A stretch of 64,000 bases of DNA from positions 65,939-129,938 of the forward strand of contig JAKUCV010003143.1 of the NCBI GenBank assembly GCA_028386065.3, written 5' to 3'. The position numbers and the translations under genes were made by a program. The notes under the pieces are model-generated. The model had not been told where the DNA came from. It did no database searches and saw nothing but the letters and a program-made list of their open reading frames with translations. Source of the DNA: Turnera subulata. Lineage: Eukaryota > Streptophyta > Magnoliopsida > Malpighiales > Passifloraceae. Positions 1-12,504 of this stretch are shown here, piece after piece (position 1 is the first letter of the stretch; each line of letters begins with the position of its first letter).

Positions 1-300
1 CAAGCCATGATTGGCCGGTCCGGATTTCCGTCCCGAGTCCGAAAATACGACTTGGGCTCGAAAAATCCGATTAATACCCCTGAGCGTCGTCCAAGTCTCG
101 GAACTGAAACCCGAGGCTCGGTTAGTTGTAAAGGAGGCTCAGAAATCCAGAGTAACCCTCGGAATTATATTTCGAGGCTCGATTAGTTAAAAAGATACTC
201 CCGAGCGTCACGTATCCTCGGTGATCGAAACGAGGCTCGGTTATTCCCGGAAAACCCTCGGTAAAACTCGGTCCGATAGAATCCTCGAATTACGGCGTTT
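1..300 (-). repeat. Remnant of the end of a long LTR
   Basis: The first 120 bases follow, in diverged form, the last 200 bases of the long LTRs seen at 30760-30920 and 43890-44040: a TCCG-rich start, a 'GAGTCCGAAAATACGACTTG'-like stretch, then 'CCTGAGCG'. Several GAGGCTCGGTTA-type motifs recur every 40-60 bases. The left edge lies outside the window, so the element type cannot be fixed. No coding sequence is visible. Confidence 0.4.
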
Positions 301-536
301 AAATTTCTTTTTGAATTATAATTAGTAAATTATGCAACAAAAATACCATATCGGAATAATAATAATATCACTATTAATGTTTGTTAGAAAAATGATAAAA
401 ATAATGGTAGCGATAATAATAATAACAACAGTAATAGTTTTGAGAGTAGTGGAAATAATAATAAAAATAATGAAATTTATCTCGGATTGGTAAATTATTT
501 AATTAACCGTGATAAAATTTTATTAACCACCGTAAA
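301..536. other. AT-rich gap without recognisable genes
   Basis: A/T-rich sequence with short AATAAT runs. I see no ORF, repeat unit or terminal motif. It separates the LTR remnant at the window edge from the LTR starting at 537. Confidence 0.5.
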
Positions 537-905
537 TGAAGCGCCCCGACCCGTATTTACCGTACACAGTAAACACGAGCCGGAACTGTGACAACCCAAC
601 CCAATAAAGCCCAACAAACAGTGTGAAAATCAATAAATTGGCCAACGGCCCAATAACAAAACTGGAAACCGGCCCTTCGGCCCAACATGAAACTCATCAC
701 CCGAACCTCGGGGACATCAACAACAATAACTATCTGGCCCAATGGCCCAAATACCACAAATACACAGCAGAAGTCCTAACGATATGCACAACGGAAGACT
801 TATGACTCACATGACATCATATGCAAGCCCAATGCGACTAATGGATCCGAGTCCTGTCCGAGGGTACGCATCAGCTTGCCCGGTACGTTCCTGCACTACA
901 AACAA

Positions 906-959
906 CTCATCCTACGGGATGAAATCCCGCAGGCGAGGGGTGAGTCCGAAGCGCTCACC
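906..959. other. Conserved double hairpin in LTR copy A
   Basis: Two hairpins in tandem. H1 pairs CCTACGGG with the imperfect CCCGCAGG across a loop of about 7 nt. H2 pairs GGTGAG (939-944) with CTCACC across a TCCGAAG-containing loop. The block recurs in the LTRs at 27620, 33444 and 38291, and inverted in the LTR at 38908. In copy B, H1 is perfect (CCTACGGG-ATGAAAG-CCCGTAGG) and extended by CTCA/TGAG. Confidence 0.6.
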
Positions 960-1301
960 GACGAAAGATAAACAGTGATATATTCAACCATAATACTTTC
1001 GAAATGAACACAACAATCACAACAATAAGCAAAAACAATCACATCACAAGGATACTGCCATAACAACTAACACATACTTCACGACAGAGGAAATCCAACT
1101 CAAACAACACATCAGAGAAAACCAACACGAACAACATAATAGAGGAATCCTACTAAGTCATATCAAAGCCAAGACCAAATGAATACTCATTAATTTTTAT
1201 TGCCCATTTTACCTTCCGGCCCCGTCACTAGACAAGCTAGGGTCGTACCAGGTTATCAATTAATTCCGGATGCTAGGTCAAACCAATCCACATCTCAAAT
1301 C

Positions 1302-1531
1302 CCGGATATTTGGTATATCCAAACCACTGGGTATTCGGTATACCCCAACCTCAGGCAACAACATGCTAACCAGATATTCGGCATATCTGAGCCACTGCTG
1401 ATATTCGGCATATCCGAGCCACTACGGATATTCGGCATATCCGAGCCACTGGGTATTTGGTATACCCTAACCACAGGCAACAAGCCAAACGGATATTCGG
1501 TATATCCGAACCACTGGGTATTCGGTTACCC
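1302..1531. repeat. Tandem array of short hairpins in LTR A
   Basis: About eight copies of a palindromic 17-19 mer spaced 25-45 bases apart. Examples are GGATATTTGGTATATCC (1304-1320), GGGTATTCGGTATACCC (1329-1345), AGATATTCGGCATATCT (near 1372-1389) and CGGATATTCGGCATATCCG (1425-1443). The loop (T)TCGG is constant, while the outer stem pairs change together (GGAT/ATCC, GGGT/ACCC, AGAT/ATCT). The same LTR position in copies B, C, D and E carries GGGAT-NNNN-ATCCC arrays. Confidence 0.8.
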
Positions 1532-3319
1532 CAACCACAAGCATCAACATGCCAATCAAATCAAGTATCCAAACCAAGTAACCGACCATAGCATCCCAGA
1601 ATTAATTTTCAAACCATCAGGTCGTACCACTACTTCCCACATATATCATCATCTCATATCAATTCCAATTCCAATTCCCAATTTCCATTTCCCAATTATC
1701 CACAGTCAATAGTTTATTCCAATTATCCAATCACAACATTGTCTACCGTCAACAATCACAATATCCATAACAGTCAAACAATTATCCACTTTCCTATTAG
1801 CTCAAGTTACACAACAGGCCAATCCTTCATCAGTTCCATAACATCAATTACTCACAGTCCAACATCAATCACAACACAGTATCCAATAAACCAACAACAG
1901 TCATACAACGGTTCAATCAAGCAAATCAACATCATAGCAACAATAACCGTAGCAGCCAAGTAAACAAAACAATTCCATATTACCAAATATCCCTCAACAA
2001 TACATATAGCACCAATTATTCACAATTAACAGTTCATCACAATATCCACACGACCAATAGCACAGTCCAACAACAGCAACTTCAATAACCATAACAGTCA
2101 AATATCCAACAATGACCCTCTCAGTAGTTCATTCAAACAACAAATCACGCAATTATCCACATTGACCAGTTCATCATCACTCTCAACACAATATCACAAA
2201 TCCAATATCACAGTCTAACATCAACAACAACGACAACATCATAGCAGTCAATCAACCAACAGTAATCATCTCATCAACAAATTCCACAGCAACCAAATAA
2301 CAGACTTTATCAATTCAGCAGTTCAATCTTACAACAAAACAAACACAGTATTACGGGCACATATCAAGGGTTATCCATCCTCACCTTGGCCGATTACTCA
2401 ACTCCGGAAACTATAACTGGTCCGACGCCGGCTCCTCGGGAAACGGCCCGATATCCAAAAACCTATACAAGAAACAATACACTCACATAAATGCACATAA
2501 GAGTATGTCATGATGCCAATTTTACGAAATGTACCCATCCCGATTACTTATCCTTTATTTTCATCTTTTATCGAAAATAATTACCGTACGTATTTCCGAA
2601 TATAATTTCGGTACCATACTTTAATTAAAATTCCTTTCAAAATAATTCCATAAAATAATATACTTTTTCCAAAATAATAATTACCATAATTTTTTTCCAA
2701 AAAATAACAACCTATTAATAATTTTCAGAAAATATATATAGTATTTATCTTTTTCTAAATATATAATAATAATATTTTCCAACACCAAATATAATTAACT
2801 TAAATTTACAAGATACATATTTATATACATATACCAAAATCATAATTTTCCAGACGAAATAATATACATATTAAATTTCCAGAAATTAATTTTAAGGCGT
2901 ATATATAATTTCCAATCTAACTATAATATTAATTTACAAACAAAATATAATTACCTTAATTGAAGAATATATTTCTAAACCAAACCCAGAATATTGCATG
3001 AAATTTTCCAAAATAATATTTACCATTTTATTCAGAAATTAATTATGTAAATAGGTTTATATATATGTATATATGTCATTAAGTAAAATAAATAAATAAA
3101 AAAAAGAAGAATCCGGATTGCAACCCAGGAAGGGCGCGACCCGGACGCGAAAATGGGTAAAACCCGGCCTTATATTATGTTTTATTATTTTTAAAAAAAT
3201 ATTTTTATTTTGTAAATTTTTTATTAAATATAAAATAAAAAATATATATTATGTTTTATTATTTTAGAAATAGGCTAATTTATTATTCAAATTATTTGTA
3301 TAATTAAAAATAATATAAT

Positions 3320-3575
3320 TATATTTTGGATTCTGGGTTATTTAGGTGGGCGGAACCGGTGGGGTGGATCCTGGTTTGGTTTTGGATTTTTCCTGACATG
3401 TGGGACCCAAAAATTTGATGTGGCACCGGAAAATATGCCACGTCAGCTATCTTGGCCGGATTTTGGCCGGACGAACCAAATAGGTCGAACGGAGGGATGA
3501 AAAAAGAGGCCAAAAACCTACACGAGGATGAAGTCCAACTTTGAGGCCTTACACAGGGAAAAAAACACTTTAATC
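3320..3575. mobile_element. Half of a MULE-like fold-back element
   Basis: The right arm resembles the arm at 37140-37333: a 'GGAGGGATGAAAA' block, 'GTCCAACTTTGAGGCC', then a terminus ending CACTTTAATCC, matching the GGATTAA terminus of the elements at 36439 and 50813. The matching left arm is not seen before 3320, so the element is truncated or its left half is too diverged. Confidence 0.5.
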
Positions 3576-4340
3576 CCAATGTTATAGGTCATAATCATAT
3601 GGAAAGATTACCAACCAAGATCCCAAACTAATTAAAATGGGTTGATGCTTACAGGCTAGTAACTAATAAAAGAATTTTTAAAAAGGCACGTGGTAGCAGC
3701 AGTGCAGGGCAGGGGTTACACTAGTAGTGTTTAATTACTAATTGGTGCTCGAGCCATGAGGTGGATGTTTTGGTCATGTAAAATTATTAGCATGTGTAAA
3801 TGGACTGCAAAGGACCATTTGTACGATGGAAAGGACATTGACTTCTTTTTTTTTTTTTGTCACAAAAGGACATTGACTTCTAAAATACATATTAAAGGAG
3901 ATCCTATCACTTCTCATGTGCATATATGTAATGGAAAAACAACAACCAGGAAGCACAACAAGATATCATGTAAGAGAGACACACTGCCAATTCAGGGCAT
4001 CTTCAGGAAACAGATCTTAGAAATGAGCTGTAGAAATTGTCCTTCATGGATTCTGTGCCCATAACCATAAGCCAGCGAGACTCTATAACAGTTGTTGAAG
4101 CTTCCTTTCACAAACTGATGTGCAACCAATTATCTAAACAGTGTCAAATTATTGAATCTTGCAATAAGTTGTATATATGATCCATTAGTTGAAACCACTA
4201 TTATGTTATCCCTGTCAGCCTTGGGTGGACTAAGACGGCACTAGTTTTGTTTATTGTACTTTTGTCACACAATAAACAAAAGACAAAAAAGGATACTTCC
4301 TCCTAATGATAAAATCCATCAAATAGAACTGAAAAAGGTT
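3576..4340. other. Host DNA with one possible exon
   Basis: Low-copy-looking sequence between two mobile elements. The only coding signal is a weak minus-strand exon candidate at 3992-4114, described separately. The rest holds T-runs and no convincing ORF. Confidence 0.4.
3992..4114 (-). pseudogene. Possible terminal exon of an unknown gene
   Basis: On the minus strand a T-rich stretch ends in a splice-acceptor-like GCACATCAG, followed by about 40 open codons (FVKGSFNNCYRVSLAYGYGH and on) and a TGA stop. I do not recognise the protein, and no upstream exon could be assigned; the next 11 kb is the LARD element inserted at 4489. It may be a chance reading frame. Confidence 0.2.
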
Positions 4341-4467
4341 TTTTTTTTTATATACTAATGAGTATCCCAGCTCGACAAGCCAGACTAATCTCATCCGTGG
4401 CTCGACACCCAATCTCGCTTCCCGGGCATTTAGCCTAAGACTACGAGCGGGGTCCAACATATTTAAC
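4341..4467 (-). mobile_element. 5'-truncated tRNA-derived SINE
   Basis: Nearly identical to positions 7812-7925 of the complete SINE at 7802-8037: 'ACTAATGAGTATCCC', 'CCGTGGCTCGACACCC', 'GCATTTAGCCTAAGAC', 'GTCCAACATATTTAACC'. Read on the minus strand, the tRNA-like head with A and B boxes is missing. The 3' end abuts a T-run (plus strand), as expected for a SINE tail. Confidence 0.8.
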
Positions 4468-4488
4468 CGAACAATGTAAAAACACTTT

Positions 4489-5045
4489 TGTTAAAATATG
4501 GGTCCTCCGAGGTGCTTGTTCATCAGATCTTCGGCCTTGGTTGTGTGGTTCTTAAACCGCCATGTCCTTCTTGTATCAACTAGGCCTCTGAGGTTTGATC
4601 TACAAGAAGAAAAAGAGAAAAAGGACTTGGGGAGGCCCTGGGTGGTGACCCCAAGGACCCTCCGATGCCTAAATAAGACAAGGGGGAATTTAGACAGAAG
4701 ATTTGAGGGGAGAAAGGTTGAGAATGAGTTTTCTTTGGTTACTCTCTTGTGTCTTGAAAAGCTTACCCAAGCCCCCTATTTATAGGAGAAAGTAGGTGGA
4801 GTATGAGCTGTGAATAGTAGTTGAAGGGGTTCAATCATTAAACCACAAGCGTTATAACGCTTGTTAACGTAAGAAACATGCTTCACGTGTTTCTTATACC
4901 AATTAGGTTATTTAGCTATCACTTCTAGGTCCTGTACTATCATCTCTAGGTCCTGAGCCGAAAGAGCTATCTCCCCTAGGTCCTTGACTACTTTCTAGGT
5001 CCCGATTAGGTCATTCATGGTGGCAAAAAATGTCATATATTATCA
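4489..5045 (-). repeat. 3' LTR of the LARD element
   Basis: 557 bp, beginning TGTTAAAATATGGGTCCTCC and ending ATTATCA on the plus strand. Collinear with 12900-15594 once the LINE insertion is removed, with scattered substitutions. On the minus strand it starts TGATAATATATGACA, directly after the purine-rich tract. Confidence 0.88.
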
Positions 5046-5060
5046 CAGCCCCCAACTCTA
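5046..5060 (-). promoter_or_regulatory. Polypurine tract of the LARD element
   Basis: Plus strand CAGCCCCCAACTCTA reads TAGAGTTGGGGGCTG on the minus strand, immediately upstream of the 3' LTR start. This is the expected place for the plus-strand primer of reverse transcription. Confidence 0.65.
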
Positions 5061-7801
5061 AGGGATGTTGTGTAGCAATTTCTCTTACAGTTTATTTTCT
5101 CTAGGATGTGCTTTTATTTTGGTCGTATTAGATTGCCTTAGATGGCTAATTCTAATCATGACCTCAATATATCTAAGCTTGAGCTTCAATCTTGTTGAGC
5201 TTGTGAACCACATCTTGGTGGGCGTAGGCTCATCAAACAACTAATGTGGAATTGACTCGAATTTCAATTTGTTGAAATTGAGAGCTCTTATAGCTCTCTG
5301 TCTAAGTGATCCTCTAAAGCTGCTAAAAGAAGCATGGCAATACCTCTATGTCATTAATGGTTACAATCCAGATTGGGACAAACGGTCTCTTTACTCTTTT
5401 GTTGTCTCCAAGTGGTCTTCTTTTTTGGACCTAAAGACGTTCTTTTTTGGATACTTCCGAGATAAGGAGGCCCTGATATATAGAGGACCTCTGAAAGTGG
5501 GTGCCTCCTTCACAGTGCAAAGAGGACCTCAGAATGCGGTACCTTCTTTGTACGTTTATTGATATGTGATCATTATTTTTTGGACTAGTTAGCCATGGTT
5601 GTCTTTCTCTCTTTTTTTTCTTCTCTGAGTATGCGACTTACTTGGGCTAGATATTGCCTTTAGACGTCTTTCAAGATGCTATCTTTTTTTTAGATCGTCA
5701 TTTACTATGCGATCTTTTTAGATCGTCCTTTTTCTGTGCGATCTCTTAGATCGTCCTTTTTCTGTGCGACTGAAAACAGTTGTATGGGCTTTCACCGTCT
5801 TACTCTGCGACCAATATAGGCTGCATGGCCTGTAGTCGTCTTTTTTGAATGTGGGATGTTCCCATTGAGTCAAGGTCCTTGGTTTGTTACTTTGGACCTT
5901 GGGCCTCTGGTCTATTCAAGGACTTCTATTTACAAGATCCTATGGGACCTTTAGGTCTTTAAGGACCTTGTTTCATGGGTCGTTTGAGGCTTTGGGATTT
6001 CAAAGACGGTCTGAATGAGACTTTTGAGACCTCTGATCCTCAAGGCCTTTAAGAATCTTTGCCTAGAGTGGCCCCTTTTACCCGGGATCTTCGCTTTGGG
6101 GTCTTTAAAGACCATAGAGATCTCAGCTTTTTAGGGTTTGTTTGAACACCACCTTTTGAGACCTTTAATTTTCAAGGCATTTAGATTTTTTCGGACCTGA
6201 TTCAAGGTCTCTATGGATCTCGAGACCTCTGATTTTTTAGGTCAAGGATCTTTATTTCTGAGGTCACTAAAGACTATGGCTTAGAAGCTTTTTTCTTTTT
6301 TTTTTTGGGACCTGAGGTCTTTGTGGATCTCAAGACCAGTGATTTCTAAGGTTGGGTATCTTAAATTTTGAGGTCCTTGAGGACTGTGGCCTTTGGTCTT
6401 TGAGACCTTCAATTTTCAAGGTCTTCAGAGATTTCAAGATCTTTCATTTTCAAGGTCTCTGGGGATCTCGGGACCTTTGATTTTCAAGGTCTCTGGGGAT
6501 CTCGAGACCTTTGATTCTCAAGGTCTCCTGGGATCTCAATTTTAGAACATTTGATTTTCAAAATCTTCAGAGATTTTAGGCTCTCTCTTCTTCAAAGTTT
6601 TTTTGGGTATCTCGGGACCTTTGATTTTCAAGGTCAAGAATTCTTATTTCACAGGTCTCTAGGGACCGTTTCTTAGGGACCTGTTTTCAAAGAAGTCTCA
6701 TTTAGATCATGGACCTTCTTTTTAGAAGTCTTTAATAAGCATAGCTTGGAACCCTTTTGGTGCCTGTGTTGACTCGAGGTTTTTAAGGATTTTAGAACCC
6801 TTGACTTTCAAGATCTTTATGGATCTCTTTTGGTGACCTTTTCTTTGGGGAGGTCTCCTTCTCCAGGGCTCTTGATGGAGATTTTAAGCTCTGTATTATC
6901 AGAGATTAGTTGTGTTCACTGCTTTGCATTCCATAGGCAAGGCTGCAACTTCGTAGTGCACGTGTTAAGTCACGTTGTTGTATTGCTCATGTGAGAGTGA
7001 GTGTGCAGGTTAGGCCACAGCTTTGGGAAGTACATGCGAGACTCCAACTTATGAGTGCCCATTTAAGTCCCGACTTTGGATGTCTAACTGGCATTCTTTA
7101 GCAGATTACTATTGCCAACTTTTATACCTTAGAAGGAGAGCTTTTGACCTTCCACTGAGGTCTTTCCTTTGCAGGTCCTCTCTCAGAGGTACTTAGTTTG
7201 GAGGACCTCAATCTTCTGAGCCTTCTATCATTAGGTTCCTCAGAAAGAAGGCTTTGATAAAAGTTTGACAACAGAGCCATAGAACTCCTTTAGTCAATAG
7301 CGACAGCAAAATCTTGGAAAGTCCTTGTTTGCAGGAAGAAATAGCAAGAATTATTTGAAGGAATATAAGAAGAGAACCAGTGTTGGTTTGACCTTTTTTG
7401 GGGCGCAGAGACCTTTCAGGTTCTTCTGGTTTCACGCTTGGTAAAGTAATCCTTCAATTCTTGAATTTTGCTTTCTGCTTCTTCTTCCTTTTGACAGTTC
7501 CACTTGCTTGCAAGAAAGCATTTCCTTCTTGTGGAAAACACCATGTGGACCTTCTCTCCCATTGCTTTGCATACAATTTAATTGTATGCCTTCGTTGTAG
7601 AGGTCCTTCTTTGGAATGGTCTTTATTGACATTATGAAATATTGGTCTTAGGATTCCTTACTTGGGAATTCTCAAGGAAGGTCCTCATGGACTCATTATG
7701 AATGCTTTGCTTCTGAGGTCTCTTATTTGAGAAGGACCTAAGGAACTTTCATTTGAGATAAGGTATCCCTTATTTGGGAGTTTTCAAGAAAGGTTCTCTT
7801 T

Positions 7802-8037
7802 TTCTTTTTATACTAATGAGTATCCCAACTCGACAAGCCAGACTAATCTCATCCGTGGCTCGACACCCAATCTCGCTTCCCGGGCATTTAGCCTAAGACC
7901 ACGAGCGGGGTCCAACATATTTAACCACTCCCAACAGCTGTATTTTCCATACCTCCACGTTTTCTCCGGATCGAACCCGGGACGTGTGAGTTAAGGGGCC
8001 GCAGCATGTTGGACCACTGCGCCAACACTTTGTTGGT
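7802..8037 (-). mobile_element. tRNA-derived SINE, full length
   Basis: On the minus strand the element starts near 8034 with an A-box-like TGGCGCAGTGG and, about 45 bases on, a B-box GGTTCGATCC. These are the two parts of an RNA polymerase III promoter. A tRNA-unrelated body follows, ending in an AT-rich tail. It is flanked by a 15-16 bp target duplication, AAGAAAGGTTCTCTT (from 7786) and AAGAAAGGTCCTCTT (from 8038), differing at one base. It inserted into the LARD interior after that element landed. Confidence 0.9.
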
Positions 8038-10536
8038 AAGAAAGGTCCTCTTTATAGAGGTTCCTTTTTAGAGAGGTCTCCATGAGACTTATTATGGAAG
8101 CATTGCTTCTGAGGTTCCTTTTTTGGGAAAGTCCCAAGGAACTTCTATTTGAGAGGACCATAAGGTTCTTCATTCTAGAGACCTCTAGGATCCTTCTTTG
8201 AGAGGTCATTAGGGCTCTTTTGTTTAAGAAATCTGCATTCTAGAGATCTTCATAGCTACTCGTAGCTCCTTTTCAAAGCCATATTGGACTGCCTCGGCTT
8301 ATTATGGGAAGAACCTCTTTGATTTGAGAGTAAGCACCTGGATGGTGGATTTTGAAATATGAACCTTGGTTTGGTACTTTTGCTCTTCAGCTTGATATGG
8401 TCTTTCCCAACTTTAGCTCCATTTTGGCCTCGCTGCCTTTATCCTAAAAAAGACCAGGTTTTTTTTTATGGATCAAGGTCCAACTTTTTTGTTGTAGTAC
8501 CTCACTATCGCCTTTTATTGTAGACTTCTATTTTTCTTGAAATACTCTGGATCTCAAGGACTTTTTATGAGGAGGGGGAGCAATGTCCTCTTATAATAAA
8601 TAGAGGCTCGATAATTTTCCTCATGACCTCTGCCAGTCGTAAATCGGACATCCCATTTTGGTAAGGACAGGACCTTATTTTTGGCTTGATTGCTTGAGGT
8701 TACTCATGCCAACTTCATTGAGGATTCAAGCATGTCTCTCCACAGCTTCATGGCTATGATGCTTGTATTCTTATTTGGTATAGGAACCATCCAATTGCAA
8801 TACCTGTTCATCTTTTTCAACTATCCAAGGTAGGCATTCCTCATCTGAGAAAGCCAGCCAGGACCTGCTCTTTAATCGTCCTTGTCAAAATAGCACTTAG
8901 CTCTCCTGCTTATCTTGTGAGTCATTATGTGGCATTTGATTTGCCTTCCTTGTGGAATGGATTTTGTATACCTCTTGGGTACAACAAAGAATGTCCTCGT
9001 TATAGGGACCTCTTTGTCTCTGCTATGAGGAAGTCCTGTCTATTTGCTGCTCAACAGAGGTCCTGTCATCAAGTGGCTTCTGCAGGTCTTGCTGCAAGAG
9101 ATCCCCCATTCTCTTAATGAGTAGGCCTTGAGTGTTTTTGTGTGAAAACCTCCCAAAAGTTTGATTCACTCCTTCATGCTTCCGAGACAATAAGCATTGG
9201 GCCAAATTCTGGGCCGTGCAATGCACGTGATGTTTTTTCTTCCTTAGTCATGACAGTTATATTGGGCACCTGTCTTACTGACTGATCGGGCATTTCATGC
9301 TTAAGCATTTGATGTGATCATTCTGTATATGGAACTTCTTTGACTGAGTTACTTTGGGCTCTACATTGCTTGAAGCGAGCTTTTGCAGCTTTCGGCCAAC
9401 CTTCGTTTTTATTATAATGGGAAGTCCTGGTCCTAGCCCTCATGACTCTTGAGCATGGAGTGTTTGGACCTATCCTCAAGAGGGAAGGTTTGAACCTATC
9501 TTTCTTTTCGGCTCCTCCGACGTCGTGGACAGGCTAACCCACTTTTTGAGATGTTTCTTGAGGAGTCTCTACTTTTAGAGTACCTTAAAGAATAGTCATT
9601 ACGATGACTTTGTAGTACCCAACTCCAGCTCCTTATCTTGCACAATAGACTCTACTTTTTGTACCTTAGTGTGGTTGGGATCTTGGAGCCTTCAATTGGT
9701 ACTTCATAATTTGTGGCTCATATGGCCATTATTATATTCCTGATGGGTATGAGTACCTCCACAAATTGTTCGGCACTAGACGCTTCTTAATTTCTTGGAA
9801 CCATGCTTGATAGTTCTTGACTCTTGAACCTTCTATTCTTTACTAGGAGCTCTCACAATTTAGGTGCCTTTCACCTTCATTAGTGGACTTGGAAGCTTGT
9901 GGCTCTTGCTTAGTACCTTATAGAATTAAGTACCTCTTCTAGGTGCTTGATAGCTTCTTGGAGCTTATCATTTTGCTTAAAGGCTCTTCAAGCTTTGTTT
10001 TAGCGCCTAATCCATTGTGGTTCCTCTGGATATGGTTTGGATTGGCCAATTTGAATGTCTCTTCACCCCTTTCCAGCTCATGCTGACTTTGAATTTTGCC
10101 AATTTCGGAACCTCTGGCTCTCTGTTGGATATTTGGTGAATCCGGTTCCCCAATCACTTTGGAACTTCATTAATTTGAGCTCTTTGAGGTTTCCCAGCAC
10201 CTCATCTATTTCAGGACCTGTAGTTCCTCCTCATGTGGACACTTGGGGACCTGCAGTTTCTTTCTCGTCTTCGAACATCAGTGACTTCCATTGACTTCCA
10301 TTGTAATCTTGCAAATTCGTTTGCTTGGTTTTAGCTTTTCGTTGGGCAATTGGCCGACTTTGAAAATCTTTATGATTTCATAAGAGAACCCTTAGGCAAC
10401 TGATGCTTCTCTGAAAGTTTTGAATAGCTCCTAGCCTTTTAGGGATTTCAAGTAGCATCTTTCTTTGTAAGAGACTTTTGTTTTTTTTGACCCTAGGCTT
10501 TTTCTGTAGTTTTGCTGGTCAACACCTGATACGCAT

Positions 10537-10715
10537 AGGACCTACATGGGCCTCTTGGCACACTTTTCTGGGTGCGCTATCTGATGTACTTACTGGGCAT
10601 GTGCCTTTGTCGTGATTTTGTAGCATAGGACCTATATAGGCCTCTTGGCACACTTTCCCAGGTGCGTGATCGATGCACTGGGCATGGGCCTTTGTCGTGA
10701 TTTTATAGCTTGCAG
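10537..10715. repeat. Two-copy tandem repeat, unit about 90 bp
   Basis: 'CATAGGACCTACATGGGCCT' recurs as 'CATAGGACCTATATAGGCCT'. Both are followed by CTCTTGGCACACTTT and end in 'TTTGTCGTGATTTT'. Part of the LARD interior. Confidence 0.8.
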
Positions 10716-11209
10716 GGGCTACAAAGCCTTTCATGGGCTTTAGAGCTTCCTTTTAGGAGCTTGTATGGTGCTGATTGCATCTTCTTATCTTGAGCAAGTT
10801 CATTAGAGGTCCTTCTCTTAGGTGAGCGTTAGATTTACTTGAGTTAGACCTATTGTTTTTTGCTTTGGCATTTACATGACTATTTTTGCGGTTTATGGCT
10901 CTTCACGGCCTAACGCTTTTTGGTACTTGCAAAGCCATATGCAATATATAGGGTCTTTTCCACAAGTTTCTTTTTTCGTTTCCCTTGATAAGGACCTGAC
11001 TCACTTTCTCTTTTGAGAACCTCTATTTTATGGCATAAAGGGAGGACCTGAACTTCTGACCTCGCGAATAACAATCATGTGCTCTAATTGTTTGAGCTTG
11101 ATTATTAAGTTGCATCCTTCAATGGGATATGGCGTGGCATATGCCAGGTCGTGATTTGTTGCTATCGAGTTTTCTTTGGATAAATTTCGATTTCTTTCAG
11201 AACTGGTGT

Positions 11210-11305
11210 TGGACCTCTATAGCCTTTAGGATTTGGACCTATTGAGCCTTTAGGATCTGGACCTATTGAGCCTCTAGGATCTGGACCTCTTGAGCTTCTA
11301 GGTAC
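11210..11305. repeat. Short tandem repeat, four units
   Basis: Units of the form GGACCTATTGAGCCTTTA followed by GGATCT, about 24 bases long and slightly diverged. Part of the LARD interior. Confidence 0.75.
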
Positions 11306-12163
11306 AGGCCTCATTTTTTATTTTGCTTTCAACCTCGGAGTCTACTTTGTGTATCGTATTTCTTTGATCTCTATGAACACCCTTGTTTGTTGGGTATTTG
11401 GAGAGGTAAAGGACCTTCATGATAGGGTTGCGAGGCGTAGGCGTCCAATTTCTCCATCCTTCTTGATCTGTCTTTCTATAAAAGGACCTTGGGGACCTTT
11501 ATTTTTTTTTAACTCTCGGAGGCCCTGCCATACGGATCTCCTTACTTGAAGGAGATTTTGATGTGGCTATGATGGCTCTTTGGAACTTGTTGGATCTGAG
11601 TCGGCTCTTATTGGGTGAGCCTTGGATCTTATTCAGATCGTGCTACAACCTCCTCGATCTAGCTGGGCTGATTTAGATCTAATTGGAATGGTGTAGATCT
11701 TGCTTGGATCTAACCAGATTGGCCATGGATCTAGTTGCACTTTATATAGTCTTAATTTGATCTAGTTCCTTCTTCTTTTTCTAATGATGAGTGGGGTACG
11801 ATGTGGTAGTTGCAACCGATCTTGACCTTGTTTTCATGCTCTTTTGCGAGTTTTTGGCAATTGCTTGCCGAATCTGATTTTGACTTGCCGTTTTTTCTCA
11901 TCACATAGGAGATTCATGGGCTCCTTTTTGATTCGGTGCCTACGTCCTACCTCAACAACACCTCCTGATGGGAGTGTGGGATATAAATTTTGCAAGTTGG
12001 CTAGTATTTTTGGACGTTTGACTAAGGTTCTACTGTTGGGATTGATTTAGTTGGCCAGAGTACCTTCGGTGATCAGATACGCGCTCAATGGTTAGAGTAC
12101 CTCTAGCGATTTGAGTACCTCCGGCGGTCGGAGTACCTCTGATTGGTAGAGTATCTCCAGTGA

Positions 12164-12459
12164 CTAGAGTTTCACAAATTGGTGGTCCCTAGGATCTGCA
12201 TGTCCATTGTAGGCTTCGTTGGAGGGGGCTTTATACTTTTCCGGTACAGGGGCTAGTCGGACTATGTCTTCGGGTGGGGAAGCGCCTTCCATTTTGTTTC
12301 CCATTGCTTGTCTAGCCATTCCTTGCATGTGATGTTCTATGAGCTCCTTAACCTGGGTTTCCAACGAGGGTGTTCGGCCTTACGGCTGGTTCCTCGCCAT
12401 CTGCGGCCCTAGGTAGGTGGGCCACTATAGCCAATTCCGATCGTCGTTCATCCCCGTTG

Positions 12460-12504
<45 letters not shown>

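Larger units (their letters stand above)
537..3170 (-). mobile_element. Diverged solo or truncated LTR (copy A)
   Basis: It begins TGAAGCGCCCCGACCCGTAT, the same terminus as the LTRs at 27620, 33444 and 38291, and is collinear with them: double-hairpin block at 906-959, a 'GGTCGTACCAGG' block near 1240, a hairpin array at 1302-1531, a CCTCACCTTGGCCGATTACT block near 2380, and 'TACGTATTTCCGAATATAAT' near 2590. From about 2640 it is very AT-rich. The GC-rich last part seen in copies B and C (ending GGGCTGTTACA) is not found, so the end is lost or highly diverged and the right coordinate is approximate. By analogy with the element at 27620-36166, transcription would be on the minus strand. Confidence 0.75.
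5061..12160 (-). repeat. Noncoding repetitive interior of the LARD
   Basis: Seven kilobases without a gag-pol reading frame. The plus strand is T-rich with endless variants of AGGTCT, GGACCT, GACCTTTGA and TTTTCAAGG. Local tandem repeats include a 34-base unit near 6435-6540 (core TCTCTGGGGATCTC), a 28-30 base unit around 5700-5770 (GCGATCT...AGATCGTC, itself a hairpin), two copies of about 90 bases at 10537-10715, and a 23-25 base unit repeated four times at 11210-11305. Small ORFs here look like chance products. Confidence 0.75.

Noticed and set aside
3756..4064. 102-residue plus-strand frame
   Set aside because: Contains a Phe run from poly-T and no recognisable domain. The minus strand holds a slightly better exon candidate.
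7208..7637. Overlapping 66-79 residue frames on both strands
   Set aside because: They lie in the noncoding LARD interior, with no similarity to gag or pol and no start context.
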